Below the pieces are notes generated by a model. That model searched no databases. It was not told the origin of the DNA and saw nothing but the letters and a program-made list of their open reading frames with translations. This document shows positions 9,227-19,813 of a stretch of DNA of 64,000 nt, in pieces. The DNA lies in assembly GCA_907165135.1 (NCBI GenBank), contig OU015568.1, positions 5,278,501-5,342,500 on the forward strand. The letters run 5' to 3'. The stretch's first letter is position 1; every line of letters starts with the position of its first letter. Both the position numbers and the translations under genes were made by a program. The DNA is from Oikopleura dioica. Taxonomy: Eukaryota; Chordata; Appendicularia; Copelata; Oikopleuridae.

Positions 9227-11929
9227 TTAAAGCAAAGGATATTTTTTTTGAATATCAGTTTCAACTTTTTCCTGACGGTTTAAATAGCGTTGACCAATGA
9301 CGGGAATTTTTTTGAAAATCCAGAACTTGGTGATGCAGAAACCAGCAAGAAGCGAATGGATCAACGGGATCAAAACGAAGAAGGCGAACATAATGACAAT
9401 GCATCCAGCGACATCATTGTTATAAGACCTAAAAAAAAAATAAATAGCCCACGACGCGATTTTAGTAGATAACTTACGCAAGTGCTTGAGGAGGACTGTC
9501 ATTGCCAGCCATTATTCCCCACGTCGATAATGCTCCAGCACACAAGGGGTTGATCAGTCCGTGCATCGTTACTAAAAACAAATAAAAAGATGGTCCATCT
9601 TAGATGGATGGAACAGAGTTGCAAATTTGCTGAGCTGAGTGAGCTGAGCAGTCGCTCAGCTCAGCTCAGTGATTTTGGGAAATGATCTGATCTGCTCAGC
9701 TCAGCTCAGACAATTTTCGCTCAGCTCAGCTCAATTATTTTCGAACATGATCTGTTCTGCTCAGCTCAGCTCAAACAACTATCACTTAGCTCAGCTCAGC
9801 TCAATGATTTGAATACAATTTTACTACCAAAAAACACTAAAAAAATACAGCTCGGCTCAGCTCAATCAGCTCAGCTCTAATAAGGGTCCGCTCAGCTCAG
9901 CTCCGCTCAACTCTCTTAAACAAAAGGTCTGCTCAGCTCCGCTCAATGCCCTCTGAAAAGGCCAGCTCAGCTCAGAAAAATTAATCAAAATTTGCAACTC
10001 TGGGATGGAAAATCATTGGTACCTTGAGTGTCGAACCAAAGCAATTCAACAAGCAAAAATACTGTTGGAGAGTATTCCTTGCTGGCCATCCAGAACGCTG
10101 ACATGCCAAGTGGCCGCATCATGTATCGATATTTACAAATGCCGAACCATCGAGTCCACCACGAGATTGAGATAACAAGTCGAAGCGCCGCCTAACAGAT
10201 CCTTAGTTTGACGCCTAAAACCTGATGCAGGTTTTCTAGGAAGAATGCTGAGCCTCGATCTCACCTGACAGTTGAAGAGAAATGACAAGAACTTGTTGAA
10301 AAATTGCATCCAAGGCCCAAAGCCTTCGACAATCCTTTCTCTGTTGAAATTGACATAAATCGTAATACACGCAGCTAAAGGAAAATTAATTTTTGCATGG
10401 TTACTGTGAAACCAAAGCATCAAAATGCTAAGATAGAAAAAGACTTACCCATAGGGAAATAAGCTCCAAAGAAAGCAGATCTGTTTCCCTCCCAGCCGGC
10501 GGTTGTCAAAGTAAGTGACCAAATGGCAATTGCAACTCGCATGATGATGTAGACACGGTCGTTGGTGATCAAGGTTGATGAGACGAGTTTATGGAAGGTG
10601 AGGAGTCCATATAGGTACTGATTTGAAAATGAGATAACAGCTGTGAGGTAGCACGGCGGATCAAAAGTAGCTTGAGGGGTAGAAGTGATGGTAATCTAGG
10701 TCGTAACCGGGATGGATCTCTTCGGTGCAAGCGTAATTCCAAAAAATATGGCGGCTAAGCATAAATTTAATTTTCCTACTTACGAAGAAGCGAAAGAGAA
10801 AATCAAAATGGCTCGAGAACTCAAACAAGGTCTTTCACTCCCCCCTAGTCTATCTAAGTACCGCGGGTCAAATGATAAATATCAGCATTTTCTGAATATT
10901 TGATGGGTCTTACCCCGAAATTTTGCAATGAATCTCTACTTGTTGACTTACAAAGACACTTTTGTCTTACAAAGTGCTAAAAACAAAGTAGCTAATGTAA
11001 CATAAGTAATGTTATAAAGAATTAAATGAAAATGAAAGTGTATACAAATACTTGTCGGGCATCAGAAAGGCTCTGCGGATCAATGCCCACTTTGTTTTTG
11101 GTTTGAGGAAATTTCGAATCAGCCTGAAGATTGTCAACGAAGGTCAATTCAATTTAAAAGATCCTTTTTTTAATGATCTCCTAGAAATATCCGAGAAATT
11201 TGCCATCAATTAGGCTCTCCAGATGAGCCAATCGTCCAGTTTGAATCAGTCTTATTGCGGATTATAATTTGTACAAACTCATATTCATTGTGTATTTATC
11301 AAAATCTCGTCCATTTTTGTATTTCATCGTCGAAATATATTATCCAAATGTCCAGTTTACGTCAAATTATCTCTCTAAGGGGGGTACCGGATGTTGATTT
11401 TATCTGAGATACAGGGCAGTTTACGCTATTGATCCGCCGCACTTGCTCGCATCTGCACGGTCCCGAGACAACGAGGTGATACCACCTGCATATTTGGACT
11501 CCTCACCTTCCAAGACCCCGATGAGACGAAATTAATTGATGGTTCTTGTCCAAGCTTACATTTCTTTTCAGGGCTTCGATTTATGCTTTTTTTCGAAAAA
11601 AATTGAAAAAAAGATCTGAGCCATTCCTGCGAAAATTTCTCGAAACAAGTCATCGGCTCTTCTCCGAGTCGTTTTGAAAGACTGATGTGCTTTCGAACCC
11701 ACCAAGTCATTATGTAGAGAGAAAACGTTATGATTACGAGTGCTATCAAAGCTGAAACCGCTGTTTAGCAGAAAATATAGTGATTGATTAACTTACTTCC
11801 TTGTGCAAGTTTGATGAGTGATGGTATTTTTTCGTCTGTGATTCCCATTTTGTCGACCCAATAATCTGGCACTGTGTAATTTTCCAGCCAGGGGTACTTC
11901 GCAAGATCTTCATCGGAAAAATTTCCCAT
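9227..11929 (-). CDS. Multipass membrane protein of unknown family, 8 exons
   Basis: Exons: 11797-11929, 11507-11760, 11052-11123, 10449-10695, 10265-10374, 10023-10191, 9478-9571 and 9227-9428. All phases agree (426 residues). It starts MGNFSDEDLAKYPWLENYT, then has a first membrane helix (SALIALVIITFSLYIMTWW). A loop and at least five further hydrophobic segments follow, including AIAIWSLTLTTAGW, YSPTVFLLVELLW, LINPLCAGALSTWGIM and CIVIMFAFFVLIPLIHSLL, and it ends in a charged tail. I cannot name the family. The polytopic layout fits a transporter or lipid-modifying enzyme, but no catalytic motif is visible. The open frame continues upstream of the chosen Met into a 3' splice acceptor, so the 5' exon may be untranslated or trans-spliced. 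Intron 6 holds an hAT-like element, and the 356-bp intron 3 holds a coding-looking frame on the other strand. Confidence 0.75.
9614..10002. mobile_element. hAT-like non-autonomous element built of AGCTC repeats
   Basis: The terminal inverted repeats are CAGAGTTGCAAATTT and its complement. Both sides are flanked by the same 8-bp sequence GGATGGAA (9606-9613 and 10003-10010), the size of an hAT target duplication. The interior is almost entirely degenerate CAGCTCAGCT repeats, which is unusual for a MITE. It sits in intron 6 of the 426-residue membrane protein gene. Confidence 0.85.
10712..10903 (+). CDS. Coding-looking frame nested in an intron (63 codons)
   Basis: The frame MDLFGASVIPKNMAAKHK... 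continues with YEEAKEKIKMARELKQGLSL and ends FLNI. It has ordinary, non-low-complexity composition and lies antisense in intron 3 of the 9227-11929 gene. It may be a nested exon, a transposon relic or chance. No signal peptide or domain is recognised. No splice partners were found on the plus strand. Confidence 0.25.
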   Translation: MDLFGASVIPKNMAAKHKFNFPTYEEAKEKIKMARELKQGLSLPPSLSKYRGSNDKYQHFLNI

Positions 11930-12484
11930 CTTCGAACGACGGGCCTTTCCGGCTTTCTCAAAAGTTGCGTATTGTAAACTAAAGAAAATATGAAAATTCG
12001 CGGCTTATATACCCCGTCCCAAAACAACTCACGTGAGCGTTCTAGAGATTTTCAGTCTTGTAAGAGCACAGGTATTTGAGTAGTCGAGAAATCAAAAACA
12101 TGTTCTTTTTTCACTCAAATATCACTCAAATTATTTAAGATTTTGAGATAATTTCTTCGCTAAACAGTAAAAATTTTTCAAACTTTCAGAATGATATTGA
12201 AAAAATGCCTACTGATTAGCGCTTTTTCAATGTTTCATACCTTTTCCAGCGATTATGGACGAACCAAAAGTTTCGGTCCGAAACTGAGTAACCCGTATTT
12301 TTTTTTGCAAAAACACTGATGATTCTAGAGAAGCATTTTTACAGTAGTTATTCTGCATAACATTTCGACTCATTATTTTTTTTCGAATTTAGTTATTTAT
12401 AGTGCAGTTTATTGGACAAGATGACAGTAATTTTAGTTTTTGGCTGATTTGTGAACAAGTAGTCTCTTGGAAAGTCAAAATTTG
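11930..12484. other. Intergenic, no feature supported
   Basis: This AT-rich stretch lies between the 426-residue membrane protein gene and the SH3 gene; both are on the minus strand. It contains a 3' splice acceptor near 11980 that may serve a 5' leader exon or trans-splicing of the downstream gene. Nothing else is seen. Confidence 0.4.
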
Positions 12485-12892
12485 TCATACAAGCTCAGAT
12501 GCGACTAGTTTTTTCTCAATAACTGAAGTAGGAAAACGCCCAAGTCGATCGTCAACAATTCCAACTGCCCAGCCGTCATGTTCTTCTTCGATCAAATGAA
12601 CCACTTCGCCTTGCTTGATCGTCAACTCGTCATCTTTCTTTGCTTCATAATCTTCCACGGCAACAACTAAACATTCCCCGTTTTTTATTTTAATTTTAGC
12701 CAACTTGCCTTTTTTCAACGGAACCAAGTGAGGAGCTGTTTGGGGACCTGGCGTTGGTTGCTTTGCTTTTTGCTTCTTCTTGTCGGGCTTCATGTTGCAG
12801 AGAAAAGAAGACAGAATGCTCGCTAGAATGCAGAAAATAATGAATGGGCCGCTAGAGTCTGAATCAGGAATGAATATCATTCCCCTAGCCAT
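12485..12892 (-). CDS. Membrane-anchored SH3-domain protein, single exon
   Basis: 135 residues, intronless. Residues about 15-33 (GPFIIFCILASILSSFLC) form a hydrophobic anchor. They are followed by a Lys-rich and Pro-rich linker (PDKKKQKAKQPTPGPQ). The C-terminal half is an SH3 domain: VEDYEAKKDDELTIKQGE is the ALYDY-like start with the RT loop, DGWAVG holds the conserved Trp, and GRFPTSVIE is the final G-x-x-P-x-x-x-V strand. SH3 domains bind Pro-rich peptides, so the protein would recruit partners to a membrane; which membrane is unknown. The small size and single TM make it an adaptor rather than an enzyme. The start Met is the first in frame. Confidence 0.75.
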   Translation of the reverse strand: MARGMIFIPDSDSSGPFIIFCILASILSSFLCNMKPDKKKQKAKQPTPGPQTAPHLVPLKKGKLAKIKIKNGECLVVAVEDYEAKKDDELTIKQGEVVHLIEEEHDGWAVGIVDDRLGRFPTSVIEKKLVASELV

Positions 12893-13337
12893 TTTCCTCT
12901 CTTTTTGTATGTAAAGAGAAGAGGTTGAGATGCAGTTTAATAACCGTGCGACCGGGTGGGCTTTTGATAAGAAAAAGTGAGAATGAGTTTATTTTCCTTT
13001 GATTCTCATCCCGAATTTATGCAACGTTTGTTACAAATTAACTCTAAAAAAGGAAAATGAATCGTCAAAAAGCACATTGAAAGTCAAATAAATGTGTTCC
13101 TTGAAAAGATAGGTTCTCTTCCTTGATTTCAACTAATTTGCTTGTTCTTTTCTTTCAAAAACAAGTTATTTAATGAGAGCATGAAAATCTCAAACTTACC
13201 TTGAACTGAGTGATTATTTGATGTTGGGCGTGTCGAACTCATAATTCTGGTACCACCTTCTGTAAATATCTCTGTAAATAGCGCGGCTTCAATCTCGTGA
13301 TTTACTTTCCCGGTAAATTTGTGATAAAAAAGTTAAA

Positions 13338-15048
13338 ATGAAGTTAAAAATTTTTCAAAAAAGAGCTTTTATCCTCATTCTCGGTTTTTACCTCATCGGC
13401 AGTGCTTTTGAGGCGTACAGTTTGAGAGCATTAAATTGGGTCAACTTGGAAATTCCGATTGAAAATGTGGATGATCGGGGCGCGTCGCTGCTGCTTTATG
13501 GTGGATTGTATGAGATTTGTTTGAAATCAACGATGATAACGAAGAATTCTGCTGCACATGGGCTGAAACAGAGACTCAGAGAGCTGAAACACAAGCTTCA
13601 AGGTTTGACGAAACAAATTTTATTAGAAATTTTCCGTTTTTCGAGCCAATTTTTCATCGTTTAGGCATCAATGACCTCCGCCCAACGACAACAACAACGA
13701 CCACTACTACAACTCGAACCACAACAACGCGACCAACAATTACTTTACCGACCCTGTCCTCGTCAACCCAATCAACGAGCCGAACTCTCCCTATCTCGCC
13801 GACTTTACCTGCCGAAAAAGCGCCAACTTTACCTCCCCTCCCCGATTTCGAAACCATCATCGACAATTTCATCGACTCCAATTTTCCAGTAAACGAAACT
13901 GACACAATCGAATTCGACTACTGCTCCTCGTGGTATGGTATTCTTGGCTATGGTGTTCCGATTCCGATAAGATTTTCGCACAAATTCGCGGTTCTCGGAT
14001 TGTTGACTGATGGGTTGCTTTTCCTAAGCGCTGTTTACTATGGAATGTCTACGATTGTTTACGAACTTATGTTTTTCTCTACCGTCTTGTCTGTTACCAA
14101 GCTTCTGGGACTCATTGGTAAGCAAGGATTAAAAAAAACATCAAGACAAAGCTTTAAGGATCCATCCCTGTAATGCTCGATGTCTCCTGTAATTGCTACA
14201 GTATGATCGGTTCTGAAGGGTGGATAGAAGTAACTGGGGTTGTCACAAAACTCGGCTGCGTGATCGCTCTTCTTTTTCAAGCAAAAGGCCTTCCTTCTCT
14301 CATCAATCTTTGGGAGCATCAGAGAATCATCGAAAACTGTATTTCTATCATTATTTCTGGTAAATTTATCCCTCACCGAAATCCAGACAAACTCATTTTT
14401 AGCCTTGACGCTGTACTCGCTAATAAGCCCAACTCTTTTCGATTCAAGAGGTTATATCTCTGGTTTTGCCACTGAAAAATGGTATGGCATCTGGAAAATC
14501 TGCACCGGAACCGCTTATGACTCATCGGAAAGGTGTACAACCTGGGATGAAGCGTCTCCCGGTCTTTGGGATCCGAGCTCTTACTGGCTTCGCCCTCGAC
14601 CTATTGGATTTAGTAAGCTTTCTTTTGAGTAAAAAAGCGCTAGTTTTGACTCAGATTATATCGCCCTTGTTAACATCATCGTCTCAATATTTGGGATCCT
14701 GTTTTGCTTCCTCGATTCTCCCAAACTCCGGCGAATCGGAATCATGTTTACAGCGCTAGCCACATTTTGCCTCGTAACAATAGCAGTTTATGTCATTGAA
14801 GGAGTGCCCATCCTCACAGTTCCAGTGTTAAAATACGGACCGAGTTTCAAAGGATACTATGGTTCTGCTTGGTACTCTTTAGCTGCTGCAGCAGGTTGAA
14901 AATTTCTTATCAATTCGAGTCAAATTTTCTTTTAGGATTTGGCGCAATAAACTGGCTAGCGAATTCTGTTTGCATTTTTTCAACAAAAGAAGAAAACCAA
15001 GAAGAAAACGAAAAACTCAAAGATGAGAAAAATTTTATAAAAATTTAG
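13338..15048 (+). CDS. Claudin/PMP22-like protein with two tandem modules (one gene or two)
   Basis: Exons: 13338-14117, 14202-14359, 14403-14612, 14655-14894 and 14936-15048. Module 1 has a TM (AFILILGFYLIGSAF) and an extracellular loop with the claudin signature GLYEIC...CCTW. A Thr/Pro-rich mucin-like insert follows (a run of 10 Thr, then TRTTTTRPT), then two more helices. Exon 2 adds a further helix. Module 2 repeats the plan: a TM, KWYGIWKICTG...CTTW, then helices YIALVNIIVSIFGILFCF and IMFTALATFCLVTIAVYVIEG, a loop, a last helix and a charged tail ending FIKI. The W-GLW-C-C signature and four-helix plan mark claudin/PMP22 proteins of cell junctions. One extra T near 13520 is needed in module 1. 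The junction at 14117/14202 is out of phase, so the locus may be two adjacent genes; exons 2-5 agree in phase. Confidence 0.7.
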
Positions 15049-15508
15049 TTTTTATTATTGTAAATAAAAAACTTGAAAAAAATTGTCTACTCAACTTTTT
15101 TTTTCTAAAAGTGAAAATTTGAACCTCTTTTCGACCAAAATCGCCCTCGACCGCGTTTTTTTTCCAACCAAAATCGTGCTGTAGAGCCCTTCCAAGAAAG
15201 CCATCGATAGTTAGCTCAGCATAAGAGCCAAGTTAATCCCTTTACATAGCGTCGCTAATGCGCCTCTAATTCTGCTGCTTTTTCGTGAGGGCGGAAACTC
15301 AACCCTCCGCAGCGCGACTGATGTTACTGGGCGGGAGACGGTCTTTTGACAAAAAACAACATCCGATCCTTTTCTGACCTCATGTATATTTTGCAAAAAA
15401 TAATCACCGCGTCAAGTGAACGAAAAGGGTTAAAGTGGAAGTCATGATTTCCGTCAATTTTCGGACATTTTTCGTAGAAAATTTTTTTGCGGAATAAGGG
15501 GGCTGACG

Positions 15509-15718
15509 ACGGGTTTCATTCTTTATAAAGAATGATTCTTTTTCGCAAAGAATGAAAACCGTTTATTTCTAGAGCTTAAGTCTTCTAGAGCAGCATTTAT
15601 CAAAACAAAAAAGAATCATTCTTTTTGGAGCCACCCGAAAAAGAATGATTCTTTATTTTCAAAGAATGATTCTTTTTCTAAAGAATGATTCTTTATAAAG
15701 AATGAAACCCGTCGTCTA
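15509..15718. mobile_element. Hairpin element with AAGAATGATTCTT repeats
   Basis: The ends GACGACGGGTTTCATTCTTT and the inverted copy AAAGAATGAAACCCGTCGTC enclose about 170 bp. The interior contains repeated AAGAATGATTCTT palindromes. The DNA on both sides is the same degenerate repeat, so the element interrupted a pre-existing array. Confidence 0.75.
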
Positions 15719-15880
15719 CCGAATAAGGGTATCACTACTTAATTTCGAAGAAAAAATTTTTTCGGAATAAGGGCTTCACCAATAAATTTTGAAGATAAAA
15801 ATTTTTGGTGGAATAAGGTTATCACTTCTTAATTTCGAAGAAAAAATTTTTTTCGCGAAATCAGGGTATCACTTCATTTT
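15719..15880. repeat. Degenerate tandem repeat, about 45-bp unit
   Basis: At least three units share GAATAAGGG, then a TATCACTACTTAATTTCGAAG-like stretch, then a run of A and T. A further unit lies to the left of the hairpin element at about 15470-15505. The stretch 15049-15470 shows no gene. Confidence 0.6.
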
Positions 15881-16611
15881 CTTCAAAAAAGTTGTTTTGT
15901 TGATTATGTCATTATCGTAACTCAAAACAGCAAAAGTCAAAAGGTGAGGAAGGACACGTGATTGGACTCCTTCTATTCCTTGATTTCTAATGACATCAGC
16001 TAATTCGATTTCGCGCTCACAAAGTTTGAGGTCAAACAGGAAATGCGTTGGCAAGCTTTATTGTGGCTACTCAAGCCGCGTTAATTCGGCACCGCCGCGA
16101 GTTCAAGATTTCTCCTCCAAGAAAGGATTTTTCCTTCAAGAAAACGAAAATTACGCTCTTCGAGAATTTTCGCTGTCAGCAATTTTCTTTAGACATATTG
16201 TTTGTCATAGCCGCTTAATCAATAAGTCCCAGACATACCAGGTATACAGTAATCTTAAAAAAAAAAGCTACAAAGTGCAGCTTTTAATTCTTTTTCGAAT
16301 GAGAATTATTTTTCTTTTTTACTTCGGTGTTTTTTCGAATCCTGTAAGTCCGAATTTACAGTTGATCTTTGAGCTTTTTTTAGTATATTGATGAATTCAA
16401 ATCCCTCCAAGATTTTGTCTTTGCAACGAAACTTCCCATCAAAAAACAGGTTCTTCAAGTATTTATTCAAAAAATCAAGCAAAAAGTCTTTAGGAACATG
16501 AATTGTCGAGTAAATCGAATAATCACGGAGTTTTCTCGGCGCTGATTTCAATTTTGAGCGATCCTTGGAGAGAAGAACCTGAAAAAACAGCAACAAGAAA
16601 AACAGACCCAA
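15869..16611 (-). CDS. Hypothetical secreted or lumenal protein, several exons
   Basis: The first exon begins at 16611 with a clear signal peptide (MGLFFLLLFFQVLLS). It continues SKDRSKLKSAPRKLRDYS... LDFLNKYLKNLFFDGKFRC to about 16346. A last exon (15869 to about 16052, stop at the 15869 end) reads LPTHFLFDLKLCEREIELAD... and ends TTFLKKMK. A middle exon near 16090-16185 reads EERNFRFLEGKILSWRRNLE. I could not prove the junctions, and the phase of the middle exon is uncertain. No family is recognised with confidence. A faint resemblance of FDLKLCEREIE to the torsin C-terminal region is not enough for a call. Confidence 0.4.
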
Positions 16612-17317
16612 GAAAAGACCCGAAGAATGCGATTCGATGGGGCCATTTTTAGTCTGTTATGAATATTAAAATCAAATAAATTTTTCTTTTTAAAATCTTG
16701 ATAATTTTAGACATTTAATTTGAAAATTTTGGCTTGAAAGATTGTGAAAAAAAAGCATCATAATGTCAAAACCAAGAAAATTATGTTTGACAAGCAATTT
16801 TCAAAAGAAAAATCGTCGTCGAATTGTTTTGTTGTCAACACTATTAGCGCCAGGGTTGCAGAAGAGGAGGGGGAGAGGGCTCGCGGGCACAGTGCGTGTT
16901 CAAGAAAACGAAGGAGCAACGATAGGTACCGTAAGGGACACGCGGGGCACCCAAAGGTGGGGATTTATCAAAAAAGAATTCTGCTTGCTTTGTTTTTTCT
17001 TGAACTGATTAGAGATTTGAACAAGAAGACGGCGAAAATAATCATCATCGAATTTTGCGTAAGTCATTTAATTTTTAGGAAAAATCAAATATTTGATTTC
17101 ACGAAAATTTCTGGATGTTTTTTTCGAAAAAAGAATCAAATTTTTAAAAAAATAAAGAGAATATTATTTTATTAAATTTTTTGGTAGTAAAATTGATTTT
17201 TATAATTTTCACAATTTATAATATATTTTTCGCATTGCTTAAAACTAACAATAATAAGATTATTTTTGAATTGAAAAAAAAAGAAAAAAGTTTTTCTTTC
17301 GTTTTTGAGAAATTCAG

Positions 17318-17517
17318 TTGGGAAAGTATTATTCAGCTTCTTGATAAGATACGCTCTAGAAACCACGTTGATCTTCCCTGCTCTTGAACCCGCCATTTTC
17401 TCTTTTCTTCTAATATGGCAATCTTATCGCTCAAGCGAGAGGTTCAAGTTGAAAGAGAGCGCAAAACTCGAGATGTCTGAGTTAATCAGCAAGATCAAAA
17501 TATTGGCAAAGAGTTAA
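17318..17517 (+). CDS. C-terminal exon of an unidentified membrane protein
   Basis: After the acceptor ending TTCAG (17317), the frame reads GKVLFSFLIRYALETT, then a hydrophobic stretch (LIFPALEPAIFSFLLIW), then a charged tail QSYRSSERFKLKESAKLEMS... to the stop at 17515-17517. It looks like a last transmembrane helix with a cytoplasmic tail. Upstream pieces on the plus strand at 16763-17057 (for example IYQKRILLALFFLELIRDLN) may belong to it, but I could not connect them in phase. The resemblance of PALEPAIFSF to the NPxxY region of rhodopsin-family GPCRs is suggestive only. Confidence 0.35.
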
Positions 17518-17522
17518 ATTTG

Positions 17523-17705
17523 TCACTTGAGGAACTTGCCGATTTCACTCAAAAGACACGTCATAAGGTCTCGGGTGAACGAAGCTAGAAAAAACAACTG
17601 CCTTTCTTCTTTTTCTTCTTCAAGGCGGATAATATTAGCATTTACAATTGCCGTGCCCACCGTTCGCCGAAACACGAATTCAAAAATGGCACTGGAGGTT
17701 TTCAT
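17523..17705 (-). CDS. Possible small ORF (60 codons)
   Basis: MKTSSAIFEFVFRRTVGTAI... continues with VNANIIRLEEEKEERQLFFL and ends LLSEIGKFLK. Codon use is not obviously random, but the opposite strand is also open and no splice context supports it. It may be an exon fragment. It lies between the candidate membrane-protein exon and the GGACATTT array. Confidence 0.2.
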   Translation of the reverse strand: MKTSSAIFEFVFRRTVGTAIVNANIIRLEEEKEERQLFFLASFTRDLMTCLLSEIGKFLK

Positions 17706-17708
17706 CGA

Positions 17709-18040
17709 TCAATGGTCATTTCAAGGAAATAGACATTTCAAGAAAACGGTCATTTAAAAAAAGGACATTTTAAGAAAACGGACATTTCAAGATAACGGAC
17801 ATTTAAAAGAAACGGACATTTCAAGCAAAGAAAATCTTCAAATGTCCAGTTTTTTAAATGTCCTTTTTGATAAAAATGTCCGCTTTTCTTGAAATGTCTT
17901 AACAGATCTAAATGTCCATTTTTCTTGAAATTTCAAGTAAAGCGGACATTTACAGGGCAGCAGACATTTAAGGGAAAACGGACATTTCAAATGTTTCTTC
18001 AAATGTCCACCTTCTTGAAATGTCCGTTTTCTTCAAATGT
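17709..18040. repeat. Array of GGACATTT words in alternating orientation
   Basis: Blocks of ACGGACATTTCAAGA-type units run forward (about 17720-17825), then reversed (17838-17925, AAATGTCC), forward again (17940-17992) and reversed again (18000-18040). Such nested inverted repeats can fold into long hairpins. No gene is seen from here to about 18450. Confidence 0.75.
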
Positions 18041-18599
18041 CGAAAAATGCCAAAAAATTGGTCGGACTTGTTAGTGTCCAAATTTGACGTCATGACGCTT
18101 ATTTTTTTCTAAAAATTAAAGTCCAGGATGAACCCAAGGAACGGTGATGGTCTGGTCACGTTTTTGCGTTTAATCTTGACGCTTGTTGAATTTCGAGGCG
18201 TTGGGTTTTAGTCGCTTGTTTTGAAACTTTCGGATTCGCTTTTTAACTTACTTTTGGAGAGCAAGCCTTTTGCTTTTCTAATTTTTGAACTTTGAAAATA
18301 ATAGAGGATTTTTGGATTCCGCCGCGGCTCAAGCGGACTTCGATTTGATCCGAAATTGAAAAAAGAACGTAGAAAAAATGGGAAAAAATTGAGAATAATT
18401 TTAGATTCGACAAAAAGCAGGAGCTTTGTTATGAATGAAAACTAAGAAGAAGCGATGGTGATTTTACTTGCAAGAACAGAAGATGGTCAGCAATATTATT
18501 TAGAGGTACAACTCAAGAAAATAAGAAAAAAAAGAGGGCTCGTGAGAACCTGTGTAGAAAACCTGAGTCAGAATTTGAAAAAGAAGCTTCGCGTTTTTA

Positions 18600-18830
18600 T
18601 TTTTCTATTTATTCTTGAAATTCAAGCGAAGCCGCTTTGCGGCTTTATTAAAAAAAGCGGCAACGACTCTTTTTTCACAAAAAATCGACAAATTTTGCGT
18701 TGGTGGCTTCTCGGCTGCTAATTTGCCGGCTTGCCGAATCAAGGCTTCTGATTGGTTGAAAATTTCCACGTAAAATTTGTCGAGATTTTTGTCGATTCCT
18801 GACACTCCGCAAAAATTCTTGTTCAAAAAT
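18600..18830. repeat. Dispersed repeat with CGACAAATTTTGCG core
   Basis: The segment CGACAAATTTTGCG, then CGGCT, then CCGAATCAAGGCTTCTGATT is shared with 61220-61400, and more loosely with 55480-55580. An AAGCCGC/GCGGCTT palindrome lies at about 18630-18660. Non-coding copies at several places indicate a mobile or dispersed repeat rather than a gene. Confidence 0.6.
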
Positions 18831-19001
18831 CCCAATTATCAGATGTCGATTATCATAAACAGTAATTATAGTCTCTCACGTGAGACGACGCACGTGCTCT
18901 TAAAAGAACGTGTAAGCCATTCAGGATAATAAAGTCTTGCGACGCACCTTTCCGGTTGGCCACTTGAGCTCTCGGAAATATTACTGCTTTTATCTTCTTT
19001 T

Positions 19002-19316
19002 ATGTCTAACCGTTCTTTTTCGATTCAGGTGGAGCTCAATTGCCGACTGAAGAAGCTGCGGGAAAAGCTCGAGGAAGTAACGCACATTCCACGTGGTCAT
19101 CAGAAAGTGATATTTAGCCATCCGTCGAGTTTCCACGACTCTGATGTGGACAAAGCAAAGGGCAAGGGATGCTTCAAGTGGTGGCTCTCCCGACATTTCA
19201 TTCCCAGAGCGCCCGAGAAAAAGGAAAAGGGCTTGAAACAGTTTGTATTCAAATTAATCAGTTTCGAAAAAATTAAATTTTTTAATAATATATTTCAAAT
19301 AAATTTAAAAAAATAA
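19002..19316 (+). CDS. Possible ubiquitin-like-fold protein, incomplete model
   Basis: The frame MSNRSFSIQVELNCRLKKLR... continues with EKLEEVTHIPRGHQKVIF, which has the pattern of a ubiquitin-like domain: a beta strand, an L-x-x-L-R-E-K-L helix, and a P-x-x-x-Q-x-x-x-F segment. A basic stretch follows (KGKGCFKWWLSRHFIPRAP). The last 25 codons run into low-complexity AT DNA and are probably not coding, so a donor before about 19235 is expected. An acceptor-like GATTCAG sits inside the start at 19022-19028, so the true first exon may lie upstream. The resemblance is visible by eye only. Confidence 0.4.
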   Translation: MSNRSFSIQVELNCRLKKLREKLEEVTHIPRGHQKVIFSHPSSFHDSDVDKAKGKGCFKWWLSRHFIPRAPEKKEKGLKQFVFKLISFEKIKFFNNIFQINLKK

Positions 19317-19463
19317 TAGAATAAAATAGAATTTAATAAAATTTAAATAATTTAAAAATTGAATAAATTTGTTTTTAAATTATTAATTCTAAATAAATCA
19401 ATAAAAATAATTTAATAAATTTGTTTTAAACAAATAAACTTTTAATAAATTTTGAAAATTGAT

Positions 19464-19813
19464 TTAAGGACCCTAACACCCCCGTCAACAACTTTCCTAA
19501 AAAATCGAAAATTTCAAAACAGCCATATTTTGGCTTCTTAGTGTGCCTGGAAGTTTAATACATCATAAAAACATGTTCGGCGCACTTCTTGACCAAAAAA
19601 AATCTAAAATTTTACCAAAATTGGGACTTTCTCGTCATTTTTAGTCGAAAAGTCCGATTTTCAAACACGATTTTGAGGGTGAAGGAGTCGAGATAGACCC
19701 CCAAAAAATGAAGCCTCAAAATCGTTTTATGACCCGTTGAATCCATTTCCGGGGTCAAAATTTTAAAATTCCGAAAATAATTTTTTCGAAAAGTGTTGAC
19801 GGGGGGTCCTTAA
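19464..19813. mobile_element. TTAA-flanked inverted-repeat element, 350 bp
   Basis: The left end TTAAGGACCCTAACACCCCC is followed by GTCAACA. The right end is TGTTGACGGGGGGTCCTTAA. The left end differs from the right by a short insertion after GGACCC. The interior is non-coding. The surrounding DNA (19317-20085) is very AT-rich with no gene. Confidence 0.8.

Noticed and set aside
13654-13905. Val/Arg-rich minus-strand frame
   Set aside because: It is the antisense of the Thr-rich insert of the claudin-like gene; ACA repeats read as GTT on the other strand.
16744-17175. 143-codon Lys/Arg-rich plus-strand frame
   Set aside because: It changes character along its length and ends in AT-rich intron-like sequence. 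Parts may be exons, but no junction could be proven.
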